A DNA stretch of 64,000 nucleotides, taken from the NCBI GenBank assembly GCA_950022655.1, contig OX465584.1, positions 6,953,694 through 7,017,693 on the forward strand, given 5' to 3'. A model generated the notes under the pieces. The model did no database searches. It worked only from the letters and a program-made list of their open reading frames with translations, and was not told the DNA's origin. Below are positions 50,101-62,100 of the stretch, piece by piece. The stretch is from Alentia gelatinosa. Its lineage: Eukaryota; Annelida; Polychaeta; Phyllodocida; Polynoidae. How positions within the stretch are numbered: the stretch's first letter is position 1; every line of letters starts with the position of its first letter. Made by a program: the position numbers and the translations under genes.

Positions 50101-53100
50101 AATTCCGATATGATTCACGTAAAGCTGACTAAACTGAAGATTGCTGCAAACCTCGTTTGGCGTAGCTCGTAGGTGATAGAGGAGGCGTTCTCGGATTGGG
50201 GGCGGAGTCTGGCTGTCAATCACGTGATGAGTGACAAGGTCACAAAGGTCAGCGTCCTCCTTCAACACCTTCCGCAGGATCTGTCAGAAAAATCAATAAC
50301 AGTTTGGTAACTTCTGGCAAAATCATGTGTTTCACCCATATGGCAACTGGTAGAGATCAGTGTCAAATGTTAGTGTGAGACGAAGCAGTGATCTGGTGAG
50401 TAACGCGACCACGAGTAATTCCCGGTTGTTTTTCTCTCTCCGAAGTCGACTACTGTCGTTTCCCGCGGTCCTTTTTTCGGACGAAATCGGTGCAATCGGC
50501 GAAAATCGGGGGCCCGATTTTATCCACCGGAAGAGTTTTTTTACAACTCAGTGTCAAATGTTAATCAGGATTTATGAAACGAATTTATCTTTTTTAACGA
50601 AATATAGTTTATGTCATCTGAGGTTTTATTTGTTCGTTGAACTCTGAGGGTATATCAGGACGAATTGATTCTCTGGTTTTAACTCTCGCTGGTCTTACGC
50701 GATGGGGGGCAGTGATCAAATCTATGAGATAAATTCTCCAGCTGGATGCTACCTTGAAATGGCAAAGGAATAAAAGAACAAAACAGAGTCTGGATATGCC
50801 CTGACATATTCCACTTGATCTAACTTTAGATTACTCTAAACTTACTTAACTTGAACTCACCCAAAGTTCCCAACCTCTCTTAGATTCACTGAGCCACGTT
50901 TAATCTCCCACAACTAGTGGGATAACGCTTGTCAAATGCCGCTACCACTGACAGCAGTGTTAGATAGAGCCTTTGACAACAAAACATTAGCAGCCTGATG
51001 ATTCCCAAAGATGAAACCGCTATTTGTTGTATATAGACAATTCTATGATAACAGACCACGCCCCCAGAGCATGACATCATGACAAGGGCATACGCAAATC
51101 GATCTACTTAGCGACTCGCATGGATCGGCAAGGGGAATGTTCGATAGTGAGCGCATGATGACATCATCGCGCTGTCACCTGACAGCTCATTCAAGCGGTA
51201 GCTGCGCCCGATAAACTACGTGCCACATCCACTCTGAATAAAATTTAAAAAGAATTAGAATAATGTGCTGATAAAGGACTCACATTCTGGACGTGTGTGG
51301 GGTCGGCTGTGACTTCTTCCTTCTGTTTGCAGATCTTTTTGATGAGCGGTGTACAGCGCCCCAAGTCCTTGCTGACTTTGCGGGCGGTCTTCAGACAGCA
51401 AAGTGCACCAGACCGTAACGCCTCCTCCGGGCTGCCCAGACACACCAGCAGGGAGGGCAGCACTAGAATGACAATCACCACCGTTAAGCTACACACCAGC
51501 AGGGAAGGCAGCACTAGAATGACAATCACCACCGTTAAGCTACACACCAGCAGGGAAGGCAGCACTAGAATGACAATCACCACCGTTAAGCTACACACCA
51601 GCAGGGAGGGCAGCACTAGAATGACAATCACCACCGTTAAGCTACACACCAGCAGGGAAGGCAGCACTAGAATGACAATCACCACCGTTAAGCTACACAC
51701 CAGCAGGGAAGGCAGCACTAGAATGACAATCACCACCGTTAAGCTACACACCAGCAGGGAGGGCAGCACTAGAATGACAATCATCACCGTTAAGCTACAC
51801 ACCAGCAGGGAAGGCAGCACTAGAATGACAATCATCACCGTTAAGCTACACACCAGCAGGGAAGGCAGCACTAGAATGACAATCACCACCGTTAAGCTAC
51901 ACAGATATAGCTTTTTATCCTACCCCTAATATAAAATCCCATAGGCTTAACATTGGGTTTCCGTATGCCACGCTGACTGGCATACAGAGTTTTATATGCC
52001 ACTAGTGGCATACAGCATTATTATCACGTAATATTCCAAAATCGAGGAGACGGGGTAGGATAAAATTAAAACCTGATTCGTTTTAATCTTGGCTACCGCA
52101 TTCCACTCCTGAAGTTTTGGCTCCAGACTCGATGGCTTAGCCTCATGAAGTCACTTTGCCAAACTCCAGTCGTGGAATACGGTGGACAAGATTAAACCTC
52201 ATCCAGTTTTACGATAATCTCACCTCTGGTATTTTTGTCCCATAGGCTTAACATCGGTAACACGTTCTGTAGAAAGTGATTCGCTTTGGTCAAAGTTGTC
52301 ATTCTCCAACTCGTTTGAACTCTACATGATATTTACTCGGCTTTGCCTCGTTCATATCGCTCTGCCTCAAACATGTGGAGAACGAAGACTTAACCAAAAC
52401 TTGTTGGTTTCTTCTTTAATATTTCTTTTTAATTTGTTTTATTGAATGTCTCCCTGAAGAGTTTTTCAGATACCATTACTTGAGCGCAAAGTATAATAGA
52501 CTTGAGAGAGTACATCAAGAAAAAAAATGGCAATATATTTCATTTTGTTAGTTTTAATGTATATCATTTATTGTTTATCAGCCATTATGTATGTATATGC
52601 TTCATTCAAATATATTGCGATTAAAGTGCGGGTAGTAAAATTCAGTTTAAAAAGGGTCACATAATGTAACTGAGAGAGAATTAAATGGGACCATTAAGAA
52701 ATGGGGCAACATTGTGTAGAAGAACAGATTTAGATTAGAGAGCGGGACAGACAGTGCGAGTCGTATATCGTACCTGGAGACGTCTTGCTCTCGAGTAAGT
52801 TCAATAACTCCTTCTCACTGGCGTTCTGCCACGTACGAGCCAGCACGTGAGACGCCGCCACTTGGATCATCGGTGACACCGGGGCATTGTGGGTAGACGC
52901 CGGAGACACGTGCAGCCCCCACAGCAGCGACGCCAGGCGGGCCAGCGACGAACCATTCAGCACCTCCTGTTAAAATAAACAAAGTCCTCTGACTCCTTAA
53001 ATAGCACCTTTAGCAGGAAGGACATGTAACATGACCTTTAAAACAATATTGTTTATGGGATAAAGATAGGCTTAGCCATGCACACCTTTACTGATAAAAA

Positions 53101-56100
53101 CGGAATGCGAGAGCAAACAATTTGATCCTACCCCTCACGGAAATCTCAATAGACTTGGTGTGCCACGGTTATTCCATAAAATATTTATATGCCACGGGTG
53201 ACATATGAAGCTCAAAACAGATGACGGGGTAGGATAAAATCTAAACATCACTCAATTTCATATGATTTTTTATATGGCATTCGTTGTCTTCTGCTACAGA
53301 TATCACTCAGCTCCACTTCGTGATATCATTCCATATAAACTCATGCCATATAAACAATCATGTGAAATTTCGTGATGTTTCTTGATAGTACTTTAAGAGG
53401 TTGACTTTTACTTACGTGAGTCAAAGTGCGCACAAGTTGTTGCCATGGAGACGGCTCGCCTTGGTTACTGTTACCTTGGTGACAGCTGACCTGGACAAGC
53501 ATGTCCAGCGTCTGTACGACCTCATTCACCTCAAAGTCGTCCAGAGTCCACCAAGGAGAATCTTCCAGAACAAAACAACAAAATAGAACTCTTTCATTCT
53601 GTGTTCTTTCATTTCAATCTAACATCATTTACTGCTATATATATAGAGACCCCATTCAAAAATGTATGGGGACTCAGTAAACCACGACCCATTTTTTATT
53701 AGCCATCATATACAAAGACCCCATTGAAAATGTATGGGGACTCAGTAAACCACGAACCAATATATAAAATCTGTCAGATACCATAACTGTGGTATACGGA
53801 TACAAAACTGTGGTATACGGCCTCAAAACCATGGCATACTGGAAAAATAGTCTCTTTGTGCGATAGAGCAAAGAAATATGGCAATTACTGGGTTTAATTT
53901 GTTCGAAAAGATGGATAATAGATACAACAAATGATGGTTATGTGGATAGGCGGCTCTGTAAACCACTCGAGGTTGACGTCATAATACATTCACTGGCACT
54001 CATGAATTATAACACGTCATCTTCTCGTGGTTTACAGCCGCCTGTCCACAAAAAACATTGATTATTGTCTATATAAACTTAATTTTACCACACAAACATG
54101 TTGATTGGACGAAGGAACATGTATCATAAACATATTGTAAACCTCAACTGACAAGATCTTACTTAAACCAGGAACAACAAGCTGAAGGTACAACAGCAAA
54201 GTTGGAATCCAGAAACATTACAAAGAAAACCAGAATAGTCTGAAAACTGGAAGCGTGTGTCCTGGTGACACGTCTGAACATCGATCACTGTCACATGGCA
54301 GATCTGTCCAGTACGAGTGTCCCGCTCGAACAGTTTCCCAGAGCCCTCCCACGCCCGCCCGCCGCACGGTCGAGGGCTCACAAAATTCATAGCATTCACA
54401 CTTGCTTAGTTAGTCCTGGGTATAAGTAGCTAAACTCGGCTTTCCAAAATCAGCTCATGATAATATGAAACTTGAGGAGTTCTTTAAATAGGATTATTCA
54501 CGAGAACGGTGAGATCCTACCTGGTAGATCATGCTTGCGGTTCACAAGTGCCTTAAATGCCCACCAGAGGGCACTAGGGGAGATGGTGACGTCATCCCTG
54601 TCTAGATCGCGAACCCAGCGTGCCAGATATGACGTCATGTCATTGCCTTCCGTCGTAAACGTTGTACGCTAGGTCAATAAACAATTGAATTACAAATCAG
54701 CAATATACGTACCAGTGAAGAAAAAAGGGTATTTATATACGTAAGCATTGAAATTACTCATCGGTGAATAAACACATGTAAATCAGACAAGGTTTAAAGA
54801 TCAATAAAAGAGCTTTGCTCATTATAAAATAAAACTAAACATTAGAATTACTGAAACAAATTCTCATTCTTGATGCACTTTTCAGATATGCTATTTTCAT
54901 GATTAATGCTTTAACAACAATACGTTTTTCTATCTTCCCCAACTAAGTTGCTTTAGTCATTAGTTCTCAAGTTTCCACACACACTACTTATCCTTCATTC
55001 GTGGGATAAATCTCAATAGCATGATAAATTCTGCAGCTCCAATCCTCGGTGCTGGGCCCTGGTTTTACAGCTTAACTGGACAGACTTTAGTCCTGAGCGT
55101 TTAATATAGGTAAAATCACAATATCTAATTCAATCAAATGCAACATTTGTAAAAGACAGTATTTTCGAAAATTAAGTCAATAGAAATGAAGAGAACTTTA
55201 TCAAGAATATAATACAGAACTTTTCGGGCCTATGATTCTAAAACTATTGATCCACTTGTCATTTTATCAATCTATGACAGGGACACAGGTATATGATATG
55301 TACATTAACCAAATAGGTCCAAGTCGTAGCTTTGAAAGTGGGAAAACGCTCGGGACTTTAATGTATCGTGTGTCAAACACCAACATAGTTTTACGTATCA
55401 GTTGACTAGTGAGATCTTTCGATCAGTCGCCTACCTTTCGCAGACTTGGCATGTGGAGCGCTAACATCTGCAGGACACTGGCCACCATTGCCTCGGCGAC
55501 CTTGCGGCCAGGATCAAGGTCAGTCAGGGCTCTGCTGAATGCACACAAGGCCACCAAGCAGAACCTGCCGTCTTTGAGTCCCAACTCACCGAGATGCTTC
55601 ACCTGCCAAGGTCAAGGTCATGGGTTAGAAACTATAATATGATTAGGTCAAGGTCAAGGGTTAGAGACTGGCATTATTAGGTCATGGTCACCTTATTACC
55701 TGCCAAGGTCAAGGTCATGGGTTAGAAACCATTATATCATTAGGTCAAGGTCAAGGGTTGGAAACTATGGCATCATTAGGTCATGGTCACCTTATTACCT
55801 GCCAAGGTCAAGGTCATGGGTTAGAAACTATTATATCATTAGGTCATGGTCAAGGGTTAGAGACTTTGGCATTATTAGGTCATGGTCACCTTATTACCCG
55901 CCAAGGTCAAGGGTTAGAAAATATAATATGATTAGGTCTAGGTCAAGGGTTGGAGACTATGGCATTATTAGGTCATGGTCACCTTATTACCTGCCAATGT
56001 CAAGGTCATGGGTTAGACACTATTATTAGGTCAAGGTCAAGGGTTGGAGACTATGGCATTATTAGGTCATGGTCATATTATTAACTGCTTAGGTAAAGTC

Positions 56101-59100
56101 AAGGACATGGGTTTGAAACTATACTCAAAGTCACAACATACAATTTCAATTAGTCATTATACATTTAAAAAAGATCCTTTATAAAGACTTTTTAGAGAGT
56201 AATCATAATAAGAGCATTATAACTAGGCATTTCAATAATTTGATTGTTTTTACACTTCTATTGCAATTAATATGATTCTGCATTGATAGTGGATAATATG
56301 AAAAGAAATAAACTTACTAAGGAGGGGTCCTTCGACACTGCCTCTGAACATCCTTTAAGCACCAGATGGTTGAGAGTTGTCGCTTTATCCGTCTTTCCAT
56401 CGCTCGACTTCTCGGCCTCTGCCAGCCATTCTATAAACAGAGATGCCAGTCCCTGTTAATACACAGTGATAGGCACAAGGTGGCCAGAAATCTGAGTCAC
56501 CATAATACACCTAACAGAGTCTATACACATGGCCGCACATTCTATCCAATGAAGTACAAATACAGGTAAGGACCCTTTATTCCTATATACCTATGGCCGT
56601 ACACTCTATGCTTACACCACGTTCTGGGGGGTGGAGTAACTATCTGATACTACCCAAGGTTGCCGTATACTACCCGACGTTGCCGTATACTACCCAAGGT
56701 TGACATTTAGACCAATCAGATTGTCTCTTACAAAATTCATATGAAAAGCGCAGTGGGGAGTAAACATAAAGTGGCAAGTTACTCGATAAGGTTGGATCTG
56801 GCTTCAGGTTTGATGGTGGATGAGCAAATAACGTTAATTATCGTTATTAAACCACATTTGAAGGTATATAGGAATAGGGAAACCAAGTACCAGTGAAAGG
56901 AAGTCAAAATTACTTGGTAAGGCTTGGAAAAATTACTGCCCGCGGCCAAGGCCTTGGGCAGTAATTTTTCCAAGCCTTACCTGGTAACTTTGACTTCCTT
57001 TCACCGGAACATAGTTTCCCTCTATTCCCTCAACTCTAGTATTTCTGTACCATTGGTATATCGTTTTCCATGCCCTACGTGTACTGCAGTCCGTTCTCCA
57101 TAGTTTATTATGGATACGTGATATTCACTCGGCTTTGCCTCGTTCATATCTCTCAGTGTCAAACTCGTGGAAAACGATGATTTTGCCAAAACTTGATGGT
57201 TTCTTCTTTATGCTATCAGCATGGCTGTCCTCACTCATATTGCTATCCATATTTCCTAAGAACTTTGTTAATTGTAATCTGCACCACTTCGGTATTACCT
57301 ATTTTAAGCCACCCATGGAAGACATTGTGACCAATAACCAAACAAACTTCATACAATTGTAATACTCACTTGTTGAGTATTAATACCATAATAATTACAG
57401 ATATCCAAGCTATGGAAACAACTCCTTGTCTAATATGTTATAAATGATCAAGATTCGTTGGAAGACCAATGTGTATGTATACATTGATACAAATAAAGAT
57501 TCTTTAAAAAAATTAAATCATGTAATATCATTCTGTTGGAACTGACATGAATTAAACGGGGTTCTATAAAGAGTCATACGGATTGCACAGGGGATCTATG
57601 ATAAGCCATATAGTATGCACAGGGAATCTAGAATACAAGCATTTACATGACTTACTTTTGTGAAACGTCTTGAGGATGGGGTCGTTGGCTGCCACTCCGG
57701 AGCGTAGGACTGTGAGAGGCATGGCTAGGTGCGTGTCCTCCGTCGTCGACAGCAGTAAGTAGGGCACGAGCCGCAGCCCCAGCTCCGAGCCCCGCGCCTC
57801 CTCCATCTCCGCACTGCACAGCACGCTGGCTGCTTGATTAAGGATGTCTGACCTGAAGTCAAACAGACGCATACAGTTTTCTTAAATTCTCTTTATTCCG
57901 GGTTGCCAGTTGGGGTCAGAAAAAACAACAACATTGAAACATTTTTTATTGCAATACAGGGTTTACGCATTACATACACATTACAGTAGGGAATCAAGGG
58001 AAAGCTCAAGTTTTTATATGGGTCAGTGGGGAGGTTCAGTGGGGGATTATGGGCTGTGGTTGAATTGGGTAATTTAGCAGTTGGTATATCAATACTAATG
58101 CATGAAAGACATGGCTTCTGTATGGCGGCTACTGAGCCAGTGATTTGGCAGTCGGCACATTCACGCAGCCTGTTGGTGGCCTGGTGCCTTTGCGGTTAGG
58201 TCGGGGTATGGTTGGGTGCGGTTGACTTGTTAAACATTTTATCATTAAAAATCTTGAAATTTCGGATATCCACCATTAGTATACTTGGTATTATTTGTGC
58301 TTGCCTCTTTTCGGCCAGGGATGTCAGTTGGGGTCATGAAAAAATAGGAAACCTTTTTAATGTGCAATTTACTGCCTCAGATAAACATTGAAAACACAAC
58401 ATTATTGGCCAAGGAATGGGGCTGGGGTGTGTGTGGGAAGGATTGAATCACTGGTTATTGATATGAATGAGTCTCAATTTCTTCTCTCTGAATTTTAAAA
58501 ACTGAAAATGAAAAGGAGGATTTCCTCAGAAACTAGGAGAAGTACCATCTGAGTACTCACCACCCTCCCTTGTTGTGCCTCTTGACCATCAAGTCCAAAA
58601 TGTGCTCTTTCAGCTTCTGCCTGTGTTCAAGTGTGTGCAAGACTTTGAACAATACCTGAAAGAAGATTATGTGTGTCATTCAGGTGAAAAACATCTCCTC
58701 TATTTTCATACATAAATCCTGTGTCCAACAGATTTTTTTGTGTTTTCTATTTGGTAACTAGACCCCTGCAGCCTTACTTTCATACTGAGCATGACCTTAA
58801 CGACCCCTTCACTAAAGTACCCCTCAACAAGACGTGGCCTTACCTTCATACTGAGTATGACCTTAACGAAGCCCTTCACTAAAGTACCCCTCAACAAGAC
58901 ACGGCCTTAACTTCATACTGAGTATGACCTTGATGACATGCTTCACTAAAGTACCACTCAACAAGACGTAGCTTTACCTTCATACTGAGTATGTCCTTAA
59001 TGACATGCTTCACTAAAGTACCACTCAACTAGACGTAGCTTTACCTTCATACTGAGTATGACCTTAACGAAGCCCTTCACTAAAGTACCACTCAACTAGA

Positions 59101-62100
59101 CGTAGCTTTACCTTCATACTGAGTATGACCTTAACGAAGCCCTTCACTAAAGTACCACTCAACAAGACGCGGGCTTACCTTCATACTGAGCATGACCTTT
59201 ACGACGCCACACACTAAAGTACCACTCAACAAGATGTGGCTTTACCTTCATACTGAGTATGACCTTAACGAAGCCCTTCACTAAAGTACCACTCAACAAG
59301 ACGCGGCCTTACCTTCATACTGAGTATGACCTTAACGAAGCCCTTCACTAAAGTACCACTCAACAAGACGCGGCCTTACCTTCATACTGAGTATGACCTT
59401 AACGAAGCCCTTCACTAAAGTACCACTCAACAAGACGCGGCTTTACCTTCATACTGAGTATGACCTTAACAAAGCCCTTCACTAAAGTACCACTCAACAA
59501 GACGCGTCCTTACCTTCATACTGAGTATGACCTTAACGAAGCCCTTCACTAAAGTACCACTCAACAAGACGCAGCCTTACCTTCATGCTGAGTACAGTCT
59601 TGATGACACCCTTGTGGTCATCGGTGAGACGCTGCAGCAGGAGGTCAGCCACATCGTCCCCAGAAGTCTCCTGCCCCTCCTCCTGCACCATGTCCGCCAG
59701 GTGTCGCACGGCCAGCGCACGCGTCGTCCCGTGGGCGTGGTTTAGTGCCAGCAGCAGACTGGTGGAGCTGTCAATCATGCGCCCCTTAGCCCCGCCCATG
59801 GCAGCCTGCAGGATGGTCTGGAGGGCGGCTCGCTCCGATTTCTTCTTCTTGGCTGCTGTCAGTGACTCCACAGCCAGGTCCATCGACACGGCGTAGCTGT
59901 GATACAGGGAGAGGAAGAATATTTCATATGATTAAGCTTGTATTGTATTTAGAATCAATAAAATAGTTAAACTTAAAATATGGTGGGAGGAATTCTATTT
60001 AGAATCAATAAAATACTTAAACTTGAAATATTTATCATTCATTTACAATATTTGTGCAGTAAGATTATCAGTTATGATTTTCAATCATTCAATCACAATA
60101 TCCGCTATGAAAAACTCACATAAAAATCTATATCCTAATATATATCATAAGTTATAGATACGAGGCAGGAACACTTCCACACACAACCAACAAAAAAACC
60201 CAAAAAAAACCTAATATATATCATAAAAAACTTCCGTGGCATCTACAATTTTCCTTTTTGAAATGCCCCAAACCAGTCAAAATCCAGAGGGTACTATGGA
60301 AATTACTTCATCAAATATTCATTAAAAGAATTTTGCTAATCATTTTTTTTGTTATGGAAATGCGCAGTATTCACGACAAAGGCCTCGGTGGAATACCACT
60401 GAGAGACATGAGTCGACGGACAGAGGGGAGCAGGTCAGCGTGCGCCTTACCGTGACTGGAACATGGAGAGGTAGCTCTGCGCTGCTGGCTTCCACTCCTC
60501 TTCGGGTCGCATGCTTGCCTTGACCGCCACCAGCTCCTGTAGCAGTTTTCTGAAACATACGAACACGGATTAAAGTCACTTTGGGTGATGGGTGCTACCG
60601 TATGTCCATACAGAGTTGGTATAGGTTTACTATAAACACTTTGTATTCGGTGAATAATTGATATCTGTATGTGCCAGTTATGTCCAACTAGAGTTCCAAT
60701 AGGTTTACTATGGACACTTTGTATTCAGTGGATAATAGATATTGCTATGTGCCAGGTATGTCCAAACAGAGTTCCTATATGTTTAATATGGACACTGTAT
60801 ATGTGGGTCTGTACTTAAGTGCTAAAAAAGGCAATACACCCTATTCCTATATACCTATGAGCGAACAACCTATGATTACTTAACGCTGCTGGGGGTGGAA
60901 TAACTTTTGATTACTGCCCAGGTTGAAGTTACTGCCCAGGTTGACGTTTACTGCCCAGGTTGACGTTTACTGCCCAGGTTGACGTTCAGAGACATTCGGT
61001 TTTTATCGATTTTAGCCGACAATTGAAGGAATATAGGAATAAGGAAACCAAGTACCAGTGGAAATAAGTCAAAGTTACTCGGGAAGGCTTGGAAAAATTA
61101 CTGCCCGCGGCCGACGCCTTGGGCAGTAATTTTTCCAAGCCTTACCTCGTAATTTGACTTATTCCCACCGGAACATAGTTTCCCTCTATTCCTGAGAACT
61201 GAATGAAAACTCACGTTGCCATCTCCGTCGCCATGTTGGTATCCATGGTGACCTCAGAGAGCACACCGTGGAGAAGGCCGTCGTACTGCAGCGACCCACT
61301 CTGACCCAGCTCGTCGTCACTCGCAGCACTCGATGAAGTCACCGATGACGTGGCCTTGATGGCGACCGGCAGGAGGCGGTGCAGGAAGAGACGCAGGAAG
61401 TCTGTGACGTCATATTTGTCAGCGAGCACAGCGAGAAGTGGGACGAGAGCAGGGATCCGACAAATCCGCTTGAAACACCTAAAAGGTTTATATCAATTAT
61501 TAACAGTGTTCAGAGATTTATCGCTATTCAGGGGCCTGTTGATAAAATAGGATTATAAATGAAGACCAGTTTCTGTACCTCATACAAGGGTTATTGTTTG
61601 ATAATATTTAAGTCTTTTCGATATTAGCCTTCCTTAAGGTCGTCCATGAGTGTTGAATAAAGTTGACCCACATCGTCCCTGGGTCTCCTTGGCATACAGG
61701 AAAGAGTCTTCATGTACAATCCTAGATTATTAAACAGGCCCCAGAAAACATTCAATCAATGTAGGTGCATGTTTTCTTAATTAATAAAGGCAGTCTTAAA
61801 TTTCTATTCTATTAGATTGATTTGGGTTTTGTTGAAGATCGAAATCTTTGAGACGAATTTAGGTAGAAATCTCACCCCTACACATTCACTGAGGGGAGAG
61901 TTCTTTCAGTTCCCACACAACATAGCAGTCTTAAAGACTTACTTCTTAGGAAGGTCCTCCAGTTTCTGCGTTTTACAAACTAGAGCCAAACACATCAAGG
62001 CCTCTCGGGTGAGCTTCGGTGAGAAATGCTGAAAGTAAACAAACATTTCTCTATGAAGTTTATTTATCAAATGGTGTATGCACACATGGCGTCAGTAAAC

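Noticed and set aside
51297..51929. 210-aa + strand frame with a 17-residue Thr/Arg-rich repeat
   Set aside because: It is antisense to HEATR1 exon 14 and its 51-bp array.
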